A stretch of DNA of 64,000 nucleotides from CAWGCA01 sp963820955 (GTDB taxonomy: Bacteria; Pseudomonadota; Gammaproteobacteria; Chromatiales; Chromatiaceae): assembly GCA_963820955.1 (NCBI GenBank), contig CAWGCA010000053.1:1-64000 (forward strand), given 5' to 3'. Positions 25,450 through 33,276 of this stretch are shown piece by piece. Numbering within the stretch: position 1 is the stretch's first letter; each line of letters opens with the position of its first letter. The position numbers and the translations under genes are program-made. The notes under the pieces are model-generated. The model saw only the letters and a list, made by a program, of their open reading frames with translations. It did no database searches and was not told the DNA's origin.

Positions 25450-25752
25450 TCAATCCTCCCGTTCTGACTTCAAAAGCCTGCCGTTGACCGCGTCGATCTC
25501 CACTTCCCACACCTGGCCAGACGGACCCAGAATCTCGATTTCGTAGATATAACCATCGGATTCCCGCTCCAGTTCCACCTCCAGCACGCGGCCCGGATGC
25601 TGCCTGCCGACTATTTCCAGGATGGTCTCGAGGGGCAGGATCTGCCCCGTCTGTCGCAGGCGCCGCGCATCCATGTGATCGTCATCGGCGATTGCGCCGA
25701 ACAGCACTGCCAGTAAAACAACCAATAGCGCAACGGGTCCCCACCGCGTCAT
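25450..25752 (-). CDS. PepSY-domain membrane-anchored protein
   Basis: About 100 residues from the Met at 25752, 4 bp after the cytochrome stop. An N-terminal membrane anchor or signal (WGPVALLVVLLAVLFGAIA) is followed by one PepSY domain (LETILEIVGRQHPGRVLEVELE ... WEVEIDAVNGRLL). PepSY proteins are periplasmic modulators of proteases or sensors. Its position between the cytochrome genes and the two-component system suggests that it tunes the kinase. The longer in-frame start overlaps dhc and is less likely. Confidence 0.8.
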   Translation of the reverse strand: MTRWGPVALLVVLLAVLFGAIADDDHMDARRLRQTGQILPLETILEIVGRQHPGRVLEVELERESDGYIYEIEILGPSGQVWEVEIDAVNGRLLKSERED

Positions 25753-25756
25753 GCCC

Positions 25757-26335
25757 CTAGTCGTCCCAGCGGCCGTAACCGGGTATCCGGACCTGGTGCT
25801 CATCAAAAGAACCCTCCATGGCCCGAGTATGGCAGGCCTCGCAGTTGCTGAAAGATCCTACCTGGGGATTGTCCTGCACCATCCGCCGGGTGAGATCGTC
25901 ATGCTCGCGCCGGAAAAAGCGAGTCTCGGTGATTCTGATTGGCCCTTGCCGGCCCTGCAAGGCAGCCAGGCTGCGATTGGCCACTCCGTCGCTGACCGCC
26001 CCAGCCGCATTTGCGCGCAGATAGTTGCCGATCTGGCGGGCATCCTCCGCTGGTAGTTCCGCATTCTCCCCGAAATGATCTTCAAGGCCGGACATCACCC
26101 GCTCCCAGGACTGGGCCGGAAGGAACCCGGGTTGATAGGGAAAGTGGCAGCTGCCGCACTCATCCACATACTGCTGCTGGAGCGCAGAAACGACCCCTGG
26201 TTTGGCATCCCGGGACCAGCGTTTGCGGTGATCATCATCATCGGAATCCTGGTCATCATCACTCAGGGCGAGACCCGCGCTGCCGAGCAGGGCCAGAGCC
26301 AACAGAATCAAAATTATTGTAGCCGTCTTATTCAT
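25757..26335 (-). CDS. dhc: Diheme cytochrome c (DHC type)
   Basis: A 192-residue periplasmic cytochrome with a signal peptide (residues 1-24, AxALS end) and an acidic stretch DDDQDSDDDD after it. Two heme sites: CGSCH at C60/C63/H64 and CEACH near 166. The family partner is the SHP cytochrome encoded just upstream, and the diheme protein passes electrons between the membrane cytochrome b and SHP. It lies 36 bp downstream of shp. Confidence 0.85.
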   Translation of the reverse strand: MNKTATIILILLALALLGSAGLALSDDDQDSDDDDHRKRWSRDAKPGVVSALQQQYVDECGSCHFPYQPGFLPAQSWERVMSGLEDHFGENAELPAEDARQIGNYLRANAAGAVSDGVANRSLAALQGRQGPIRITETRFFRREHDDLTRRMVQDNPQVGSFSNCEACHTRAMEGSFDEHQVRIPGYGRWDD

Positions 26336-26371
26336 TTCGGATCATCCTATGTTTTAACGTTTATCGGGAAT

Positions 26372-26722
26372 TCAGCGACTGCGCAGAAACGCCAGCAGGT
26401 CTCCCTGCTCCCGGGGCGTGCACTCACGACCCAGGGTCCACTTGCAGTTTCGCTTGAACCATTTCGCAATCTTGCGGTTGTCTGTCAGCCGTTCCGGATT
26501 GACGGAGGGGGCCATTGGCGCGATGGGCTTGCCTGTCTTTGCATGCTTGCCGCCCTGCCTCGGATCACTGGTATGGCAACTGGCACAGCGACGCTCCTGA
26601 CCGCTGCCGGTGTCGACGAATGTACGGTTCCAGAACTCCTCACCCGCGGCAGCACTGAATCCGTCGGCCTGAGCCACCAGCGGCAGCAGAAAAATGCCGA
26701 TCATTAGCGGTAATTTGATCAT
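26372..26722 (-). CDS. shp: SHP-type cytochrome c (DUF1924)
   Basis: A 116-residue exported monoheme cytochrome. Signal peptide ends near VAQADG; heme site CASCH at C46/C49/H50. The C-terminal part with NCKWTLGRECTPREQGDLLAF holds the Cys pair seen in SHP (Sphaeroides heme protein). Known SHPs are high-spin and bind O2, NO or superoxide. The Met at 26722 is preferred because the upstream 6 residues overlap the cytochrome b gene and are not signal-like. It is in the middle of cytb-shp-dhc. Confidence 0.85.
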   Translation of the reverse strand: MIKLPLMIGIFLLPLVAQADGFSAAAGEEFWNRTFVDTGSGQERRCASCHTSDPRQGGKHAKTGKPIAPMAPSVNPERLTDNRKIAKWFKRNCKWTLGRECTPREQGDLLAFLRSR

Positions 26723-26736
26723 CTGTTTACACCTCC

Positions 26737-27300
26737 TCAAGACAATTTGTGGCCGGTAATCATGGCCCGCACCAGATTTTCCTTATGCAGCAGGCTGCCG
26801 AGCAGCACGCCAGCAACGTGAACCAGGATCAGAAACAGGGTGAAATTGGCAGCAAACTCATGCACCTCCTCCATCGCCTCCTTTCCCATGCCGACCAGCC
26901 CCGCCGCCCATCCCGCCAAGGGGCCGTATCCTTCTGCTCCATAGGCACCCAGTCCGGTCAGCGTGGTGAGCAAAAGACTGAACAACAGCAGCACAATCAT
27001 GGCGCCACCGGCTGGATTGTGACCGATATAACGGCGGGCGTTGAGGCTTACCAATCCCTTGAGGTAGGCCATCACCTCCGACGGGCGACGGACAAAATCG
27101 GAAAAACGGGCGTAGCGCGGTCCGATAAATCCCCAAATCAACCGAAACGCCAGCAGGCCCATCACCGTGTAACCGGCATAGACATGAAGGCTCATCCAGT
27201 CATCTTCGCTCAGATAGGCCAGGACAAAGGCGGTCACCAACCCCCAGTGAAACAGACGGACCAAAGGGTCCCAGACTTTGACATGCGTTTGGTCGCTCAT
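26737..27300 (-). CDS. Cytochrome b561-type membrane protein
   Basis: A 187-residue four-helix diheme membrane protein. It starts VKVWDPLVRLFHWGLV with the first heme His, then SLHVYAGYTVMGLLAFRLIWGF, and has HEFAANFTLFLILVHVAGVLL near the C-terminus. It is the likely quinol-side electron donor to the DHC/SHP pair. It is the first gene of the operon cytb-shp-dhc-PepSY-regulator-kinase. Spacing and overlaps of a few bp suggest one transcript. Confidence 0.9.
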   Translation of the reverse strand: MSDQTHVKVWDPLVRLFHWGLVTAFVLAYLSEDDWMSLHVYAGYTVMGLLAFRLIWGFIGPRYARFSDFVRRPSEVMAYLKGLVSLNARRYIGHNPAGGAMIVLLLFSLLLTTLTGLGAYGAEGYGPLAGWAAGLVGMGKEAMEEVHEFAANFTLFLILVHVAGVLLGSLLHKENLVRAMITGHKLS

Positions 27301-27408
27301 TACCTCAACCTCTGCGATTGGAATTCAGTGCAGAGTCTAGAGGCGGAAGATGAATTCAACCTGAAAGGAGCAGAGCAAGGGCGAGGCGGGGACACCCAGC
27401 CGAATGGA

Positions 27409-27999
27409 CTAGTCTTTTTGCTCCAGTAGCGGCGGAAACTGCTGCAGGATGGCACCAACCGTATTTTCCACCGATTCGGTGATTTCCTGGGGGCTGCGTC
27501 CCTGCTCCACGTACGACTGCCCGGTACCGCGCCAGAACAGCCGCTTTTGTGCCGGGGTAAGAAAGTCGATGATCAGGGTACCCACCTCGTACTCGTAGAT
27601 CTGTGTGGTGGAAAACCCTCCGCCCCAGGGAGCGTAAAGACCATAGTAGGGATCACCCCAGTAACGGGAGTAAAAGTAATTGATGGTTTCAGCGCGCATC
27701 TTTTCGTCAATCGCCCCGAACCAGGCAACGAAAAAGTCGGGGCGGCCATCCTGCTTCTTCACCAATCCCTTCGACTCCAATGCCCTCTCCACGGCGGCAA
27801 CCACCCGGTCCTTGAACAGGTCATTGTCGATGCGGATATCAGCACTGGGAGGGGATGCCGGTTCGAGCCAGGCGTAGCTCTGCAACTGGCTGAAGTCGAA
27901 ATCCAGCCGGTAGTCAGCGTCGACCCGAATGAGCGATCCACAGCCACTCAGCAGAAACAAGTTGAGCATCAGGGTCGGCAGCAGGGTTCGCAGTAACAT
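27409..27999 (-). CDS. DUF4136 outer-membrane lipoprotein
   Basis: A 196-residue lipoprotein: the signal ends in LLSGC, with Cys as lipidation site. The DUF4136 core follows (VDADYRLDFDFSQLQSYAWLEP ... VDFFVAWFGAIDEK, then LIIDFLTPAQKRLFWRGTG). Function is unknown. It is 105 bp downstream of pqiB, where E. coli has the lipoprotein PqiC of an unrelated family (DUF330), so it may take that place or be an independent gene. The longer in-frame start lacks a signal peptide. Confidence 0.85.
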   Translation of the reverse strand: MLLRTLLPTLMLNLFLLSGCGSLIRVDADYRLDFDFSQLQSYAWLEPASPPSADIRIDNDLFKDRVVAAVERALESKGLVKKQDGRPDFFVAWFGAIDEKMRAETINYFYSRYWGDPYYGLYAPWGGGFSTTQIYEYEVGTLIIDFLTPAQKRLFWRGTGQSYVEQGRSPQEITESVENTVGAILQQFPPLLEQKD

Positions 28000-28104
28000 C
28001 GTGTCCTCAAGCCCGGATAAACGATATGTTAAACAAAAGCCTGGACCCACCCCACCAAACAGGCCAAACCACCCCGTGAAGCGTAACCTCGACCCCGTCT
28101 CACA

Positions 28105-29778
28105 TCAGCGGGCGCTCTTGCCCTTGAGCAGCGCCTCGGGATGGCGCTCCAGGTAATCCGCCATGTTTCGGATCGAGCGGATTGCGGCCTGGAGTTCCTC
28201 CAGGGTCCGCACCAGCTGTCCGCCCAGGGGTCCGCTGCCGGAGGCCGCCGCATCGAGGGATTCGACCAGATGCTGGGTATCCTGGCTGGCCTGGGTGACC
28301 GCGGTCATCAGGGTGCCGGCCTTACCGTCCATGATGACGAGCAGGCTGTCGAGCCGGGCGAGGGCGGAGTCGAGGGAGGTCAGCGTCCGCTTTAACTCAG
28401 CATTGTTGACCAGCCGGCTGGCCCCGGCGGTGGCCTGCTCCAGATTGCTGCCGATCTCTTCAATCGGGAGTTTTTCCAGTTTTGAAAGGATCCTGGCGAC
28501 ACTGTCGGTCAGCGCCTCCAGCTTACCGGAGACCGTTGGGAAGACCGGTGTGCCCTCGAAATACGTGATTTCCGCCGGCGCCGCGTCCTCGACGATATCG
28601 AGTTCCACAAACAGTTGTCCGGTCAACAGATTGCCGGTCTGCAACCTGGCCCGAAGTCCACGTTCGACCCAGATCTCCATACGGTCCGCCTTGCCGGCAT
28701 CCGGTGGCATCGTCTCGTCCGGATAAAAAGGAATCCTTTGCGGTTCCAGATCCATCTTGACCGCAATAAAGGTGTTGCCATTTTCTGCATCGGGATGGAA
28801 TCCGATCTCCTTCACCGTACCTAGACGGATGCCCCGGTACTCCACTGGGGCGCCTACGGAAAGGCCGCGCACGCTGTCCGTGAAATGGAGCAGATAGGGC
28901 ACGGTGATCGTGATCTCCCGTTGTTCGCTCGCTTCCCGATCCTCGAACAGGGTGAACTGGGTACCCGCCGGCGCCGGCTCGCCGACCTCAGCCTCGCGGG
29001 GTGTTTCAAACGCGATACCACCGGCAAGGATGGATGTCATCGACCCGGTGTTCACCTTCAACCCCTGGGTGCTGAGTTCCACATCCACCCCCGACGCGTT
29101 CCAGAAACGGGTTCCCTTCCGCACATATTGGTTATGGGGGGCGTGTATGAAAATCTCTATTTCTACATAGCTGTGGTCATCCGCCAGTTGGTGTTTGGTC
29201 ACTTCACCGACATTGATCTGGCGAAACAGCACCGGGGATCCCTGGCTGAGCGAACCGAGATCCGGTGATTTCAGCCTGTAGCGGGAACCCGGCGTGTTGG
29301 AAAAGACATTGGGGGGCGCTTCCAGTCCTACATGATCGCGCTTGAACTCCCCCTTTTCCGCCAGGTCCACCCCGATATAGGCACCGCTGAGCAGGGTGCC
29401 GATGCCACTCACTCCGCCGGCGCCAATACGGGGACGGACCACCCAGAATTTGATGTTCTTCGTCATCCAGGGCTTGGCCTCGGGGACCATCTCGATGGTG
29501 AGAAGGACGCCGGTACCATCTTCTTTGATATCCACACTCTGGACTACCCCGACCTGCACATCTAAATATTTGACCTTGGTCTTATTTTCCTCGATCCCTT
29601 CTGCGGTGTTGAAGCTGATGACGATAGTCGGGCCGGTTTCCTGCAGGGTCTTGTAGACCAGCCAGCCGCCGATCAACACGGCCACCAGTGGCAGCAACCA
29701 TACAATAGAGATTCCTTTCTTTCCTTCCTCCAACTCCGCTTCCGGCAGGGCATTGAATCGGGTTTGCTCTTCACTCAT
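28105..29778 (-). CDS. pqiB: PqiB, MCE-domain intermembrane lipid transport protein
   Basis: A 557-residue protein, close to E. coli PqiB (546). One N-terminal membrane helix (IVWLLPLVAVLIGGWLVYKTL) anchors it in the inner membrane. Three MCE/MlaD domains follow: starting at about residues 48, 165 and 290 (LSVGAPVEYRGIRLGTV is in the third). The C-terminal ~100 residues form a long helix as in the needle of the Pqi tunnel. It probably moves phospholipids between membranes. It overlaps the second pqiA gene by 8 bp. Confidence 0.92.
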   Translation of the reverse strand: MSEEQTRFNALPEAELEEGKKGISIVWLLPLVAVLIGGWLVYKTLQETGPTIVISFNTAEGIEENKTKVKYLDVQVGVVQSVDIKEDGTGVLLTIEMVPEAKPWMTKNIKFWVVRPRIGAGGVSGIGTLLSGAYIGVDLAEKGEFKRDHVGLEAPPNVFSNTPGSRYRLKSPDLGSLSQGSPVLFRQINVGEVTKHQLADDHSYVEIEIFIHAPHNQYVRKGTRFWNASGVDVELSTQGLKVNTGSMTSILAGGIAFETPREAEVGEPAPAGTQFTLFEDREASEQREITITVPYLLHFTDSVRGLSVGAPVEYRGIRLGTVKEIGFHPDAENGNTFIAVKMDLEPQRIPFYPDETMPPDAGKADRMEIWVERGLRARLQTGNLLTGQLFVELDIVEDAAPAEITYFEGTPVFPTVSGKLEALTDSVARILSKLEKLPIEEIGSNLEQATAGASRLVNNAELKRTLTSLDSALARLDSLLVIMDGKAGTLMTAVTQASQDTQHLVESLDAAASGSGPLGGQLVRTLEELQAAIRSIRNMADYLERHPEALLKGKSAR

Positions 29779-30406
29779 GATCTTTCAGCTGCTCCTGATG
29801 ATCCCAGATCAATCTGGGGTCGAACGACATGGCGGCAATCATGGTCAGGATGACCACCGCGGAAAATGCCAGGGCGCCAAACCCCGGATCTATCTCGGCC
29901 AGGTTGCCCAGGTGCACCAGCGCCACCATCAGGGCGACTACGAAGACATCCACCATTGACCAGCGCCCCACCAGTTCCGTGAGCCGGTAAAGAATGGTTC
30001 GCTCCCGATGGCGCACCAGGCTGTGCCTCTGCACGGAAAAGAGCAGATAAGCGAGGGCGATCATCTTGAGCAGCGGGACTATGACACTGGCGATGAAGAT
30101 TATCAGCGCCAGCGGCCAGTCGCCGTGCTTCAGGAAGTACACGACCCCGCTCATAATGGTGTCTCCCTGGGTGTTTCCCAGGGAGGTGGCATACATCACG
30201 GGCAGGGCATTCGCCGGTATATACATCAAGACCGCGGTGATGAGCAGGGCCCAGGAACGCACAATGCTGTTCGGTTTGCGGAAATGGAGCGCCGAACCGC
30301 AGCGCGGACAGTGCAGCCCGTGCCCTGGTTTGGCCCTGACCACCAGGCCACAGACATGGCATCCCATGAGGCCCTGTTCGGCGGCACGGTAGCCCCGACA
30401 ACTCAT
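29771..30406 (-). CDS. pqiA: PqiA-family membrane protein, second copy
   Basis: A 211-residue protein with a zinc-ribbon start (CHVCGLVV ... HCPRCGSAL) and four membrane helices of one PqiA domain (PANALPVMYATSLGNT, then MVDVFVVALMVALVHLGNLAEI). The ATG at 30406 overlaps the stop of the first copy (ATGA). E. coli PqiA has two such domains in one 417-residue chain; here they are separate proteins, so the two copies presumably pair to make the same inner-membrane part. Confidence 0.9.
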   Translation of the reverse strand: MSCRGYRAAEQGLMGCHVCGLVVRAKPGHGLHCPRCGSALHFRKPNSIVRSWALLITAVLMYIPANALPVMYATSLGNTQGDTIMSGVVYFLKHGDWPLALIIFIASVIVPLLKMIALAYLLFSVQRHSLVRHRERTILYRLTELVGRWSMVDVFVVALMVALVHLGNLAEIDPGFGALAFSAVVILTMIAAMSFDPRLIWDHQEQLKDHE

Positions 30407-31020
30407 GTCCGCCACTCCAGTCGATCCCACAGCAGGTGGGGCTCAAGCCGCGCCGTGGCGGCGGCGAAAAAGAAGATCAGGGCGGTATAGGCGTAGAGTC
30501 CGGGGCCGAAGACCACATCCGCCATACCCATTAACTTGACCAGTGACACCAGGACACCCAGCATGAAGACATCCAGCATTCCCCATGGCTGTATCCTGCT
30601 GATCCAGATCAGGGCGGTGCGGAGGAAAGGGAGCCGCAATCCAAGGCGCAGAGAAATCAACACATAGAGGATGAGCAGCATGATCATGGCCGGCCCGGCC
30701 ACGCTGGTCACGCCGACCACGGCCGCCAACGCGGTCATGTCCGCCTGGTGGAGGGCCCAGGCGGCACCAGAGAGAGTGGTCTGCTGGGTCTGACCGGCAA
30801 TATGCAGGGTGACCAGTGGAAAGGCGTTCGCAACCAGGAAAAGGATCAGCGAGCTGATGGTGAGGGCGAGGGGCGTATCTATACCCCCCCGGGGATTGGC
30901 GTAGAGGCGTCCGCCACAGCAGACACAACGCGCAACATGGCCGGGTGGCAGCCTGCTTACCTGCTGCAGGGCATCACACTCGTGACAGGCGATCATATCG
31001 GCGGCGTTTGTTATTTCCAT
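30403..31020 (-). CDS. pqiA: PqiA-family membrane protein, first copy
   Basis: A 205-residue single PqiA domain. The N-terminal ribbon CHECDALQ ... CVCCGGRLYAN is followed by four helices (SSLILFLVANAFPLVTLHIA, WGMLDVFMLGVLVSLVKLM). It is the first gene of a pqiA-pqiA-pqiB unit on the minus strand. The 200 bp before it are shared with a divergent small gene at 31222. Confidence 0.9.
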   Translation of the reverse strand: MEITNAADMIACHECDALQQVSRLPPGHVARCVCCGGRLYANPRGGIDTPLALTISSLILFLVANAFPLVTLHIAGQTQQTTLSGAAWALHQADMTALAAVVGVTSVAGPAMIMLLILYVLISLRLGLRLPFLRTALIWISRIQPWGMLDVFMLGVLVSLVKLMGMADVVFGPGLYAYTALIFFFAAATARLEPHLLWDRLEWRT

Positions 31021-31221
31021 CAGCGGTTTTTCTTCAAAGCTACGACACCAATACGCTTAAAAATTCATAACTATAACTTGGGACTTCGAACGACCCTGCC
31101 CTGGCATCCCTGATCGATCGGATATGGATCACCCTGTTTTGTATAAAGCAAACCTCGAACTATATTAAGCTTCTATAATTAAAATTGATTTCTGGTCGTA
31201 AGACTAGCAGGAGCTCGAACA

Positions 31222-31479
31222 ATGAACAAATGCACTGCATTATTGTGTGCAACCCTCCTCTGTCTAGCCCAGACGAACACAACCCTTTCGGACAAAGCTA
31301 TTGATACGAGCAGCCCGGACAATTCGCGCAATACTGTGCAGGCGGGATCCGACAGCTCGCGCGACAAACGACCCACCAACACTCAGGAAACCGACCGTCG
31401 TTATCAGGATGAAGAGATCCGGAATGCTGAGCCACCGCCGGTGCGGGTACGTAATCAACCGAACCCTGGCCCCCGCTGA
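31222..31479 (+). CDS. Small exported hydrophilic protein
   Basis: An 85-residue protein with a signal-peptide-like start (MNKCTALLCATLLCLAQT) and a long disordered tail rich in Ser, Asp, Arg and Thr. AGGAG lies 8 nt before the ATG. No domain is recognised. It is divergent from pqiA. A Cys near the cleavage region could suggest a lipoprotein, but a canonical lipobox is missing. Confidence 0.5.
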   Translation: MNKCTALLCATLLCLAQTNTTLSDKAIDTSSPDNSRNTVQAGSDSSRDKRPTNTQETDRRYQDEEIRNAEPPPVRVRNQPNPGPR

Positions 31480-31524
31480 AAGAATCCAGCAAATAGCAAT
31501 GGCACTGACTTAAGCCAAGAAAAC

Positions 31525-31678
31525 CGTCATTCCGGGCGGAACGAAGTGGAGACCCGGAGCAGTGGTGCAGGGAAGCACCGTTCACGAACCTAAGGATGGA
31601 ATCCAGTTTGCTCAAATTCCGCACATTCTGGATTCCCGCTACCGGATCAAGTCCGGCACAGGCTCCGCGGGAATGACG
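31525..31678. repeat. Dispersed palindrome-ended repeat, copy A
   Basis: A 154-bp element starting CGTCATTCCGG and ending CCGCGGGAATGACG, so its ends are inverted repeats. The inner part GGAGCAGTGGTGCAGGGA and CCTAAGGATGGAATCCA recurs in copy B at 33067. Such CGTCATTCC elements are common non-coding repeats of proteobacteria. The rest of 31480-32015 holds no gene. Confidence 0.7.
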
Positions 31679-32015
31679 CTATTACCACTCATTTTGGCTA
31701 AAAAGTCAGTGCCATTCCAGCTAATAGTGCTGAAGCAAACCGTCGGGATTAATCTGCCCCCCCGCACGGCTACGACCCCCTCCAAGTCAGGAGCATGAGC
31801 GGGATTTAGAAACCTGATTGACAGTTGTCATGGACCCGGTCAGCTCACTGTTTTATAAGGGTCAGTGGTATGCACCAGAATGGAGAATACCCAGCCGAGT
31901 TCAATCAGACACGCCAAAAAAGAAGTAACAGTCAACTGTGTCCAGCACCGTCTTTGGCGGGTGGATTCTCAATGCATGCCATCAACGGTTATTCTGAATA
32001 TATGGAGGATTCATC

Positions 32016-32849
32016 GTGAGAACAAGACTCAATCTTATTGCAGGTATATTTACCGCCGCTGCCCTGGCGACCGGCGCCGGAACAGTCTTCGCCAGCAGCC
32101 AGGAGGACGATGGAAATTTCTGCATGGATGTAGAAATCGAACCCTTTCACCTGATGCCCGATGGCTCCTGTACGGTCAGAGACTATTTTGACGGCGAACT
32201 GCAGGAGATGTTCTATCCCTTTACCGAAAAGGATCACCTCTTCAACTGCGAGGTCTTTGGTCCCGCAATACCTATGCCATTCGGTGATGTACCCGCCTCC
32301 GTCGCCACTCCCTCTGAAGCCCCGATTGTTGGCACCATCGGGGGATATCCGTTCGAGGCCGATCTGATGTGCGCCAGCCTCACCAACTGGTACCAGGAGT
32401 GGTGCCCCGACCCTAGTGTCCCAGAAAAGTGCTTTCAAATGATGCAACCCTTCATGGGTTTCGATCAGCCGTACCCGAGAGTCACGGAGGTTTCCCTGTT
32501 TGACGGCGCGGTCACTGTGCAAAAAGGCAAAAACAAGACCATTCCCCTTGTGATGGCAACCCGCGCCTCGGGTATCACCCATGTCGAAGACCTGTCAGCA
32601 CCCCTGGTAGGTGCTTCATTCACCCATGACCTGCTCGGCATGGTGACCTATGACGCTGATGATGAAGATGAGCTGGAACTGAAGACCCTGGACGGCAGTG
32701 TCGATCTGCTGCTGCAGGGCCATATCTTTTTCCCTGGCCCTGTCTCTGACGATGATAAGGCAGCAAGGGTCAAAGGCACCATCTGCAGCAAGGATCTCTA
32801 CAAGATGCTCAATGGAAAAGGCAAAAAAAAGGGGCGGGATGACGACTGA
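32016..32849 (+). CDS. Exported protein of unknown function, 277 residues
   Basis: Starts at GTG 32016, set by a GGAGGA site 6 nt upstream. Signal peptide through about residue 26 (ATGAGTVFASS). The mature part has eight cysteines in the first 150 residues (FCMDV, SCTVRD, FNCEVF, MCASL, WCPDP, KCFQM), consistent with disulfides, then a beta-rich region and an acidic/basic tail (YDADDEDELELK, then KGKKKGRDDD). No family is recognised. It has its own strong terminator and stands between two copies of a repeat. Confidence 0.75.
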   Translation: MRTRLNLIAGIFTAAALATGAGTVFASSQEDDGNFCMDVEIEPFHLMPDGSCTVRDYFDGELQEMFYPFTEKDHLFNCEVFGPAIPMPFGDVPASVATPSEAPIVGTIGGYPFEADLMCASLTNWYQEWCPDPSVPEKCFQMMQPFMGFDQPYPRVTEVSLFDGAVTVQKGKNKTIPLVMATRASGITHVEDLSAPLVGASFTHDLLGMVTYDADDEDELELKTLDGSVDLLLQGHIFFPGPVSDDDKAARVKGTICSKDLYKMLNGKGKKKGRDDD

Positions 32850-32883
32850 TTCATCCGTACCCAAGTCCACTTTACGTTAAAAC

Positions 32884-32916
32884 TAAAGGGGGGCTGATAC
32901 CCCCCCTTTTTTTAAC
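32884..32916 (+). terminator. Rho-independent terminator
   Basis: AAGGGGGG-CTGATA-CCCCCC forms a GC stem followed by CTTTTTTT. It lies 35 bp after the stop of the exported protein gene. Confidence 0.85.
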
Positions 32917-33066
32917 CCGGCAAGTGTATAGACAACTTTTTTGTCATTCTGACGCAAGCCAGAACCCATCAGATATATATAAATTACGGCCTACACTGAA
33001 ATCATTCCTATTCCATTGCCGGGAAAATAACCCTGCAGCGATCGGTTAGGGAATCTCGGATTTAAT

Positions 33067-33251
33067 CGTCATTCCGGACGAAGCGTAGCGTAGATCCGGA
33101 GCAGTGGTGCAGGGATGCACCGGTTACGGACCTAAGGATGGAATCCATTATGTGTATTCAATAGCTTACTGGATCCCGGCCTGCGCCGGGATGACGGAGT
33201 ACGAATAAATCAGAGGTTACCTTAGTGGATCCCGGCCTGCGCCGGGATGAC
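33067..33251. repeat. Dispersed palindrome-ended repeat, copy B plus a solo arm
   Basis: Copy B spans 33067-33196 from CGTCATTCCGG to CCGGGATGACG and shares the core GGAGCAGTGGTGCAGGGA and CCTAAGGATGGAATCCA with copy A. A separate right arm, TGGATCCCGGCCTGCGCCGG to GATGAC, follows at 33226-33251. Both lie just past the end of the Nfn-like gene. Bases 32917-33066 hold nothing recognised. Confidence 0.7.
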
Positions 33252-33276
33252 ACAATGGAAATGAATTATAGTTTCC

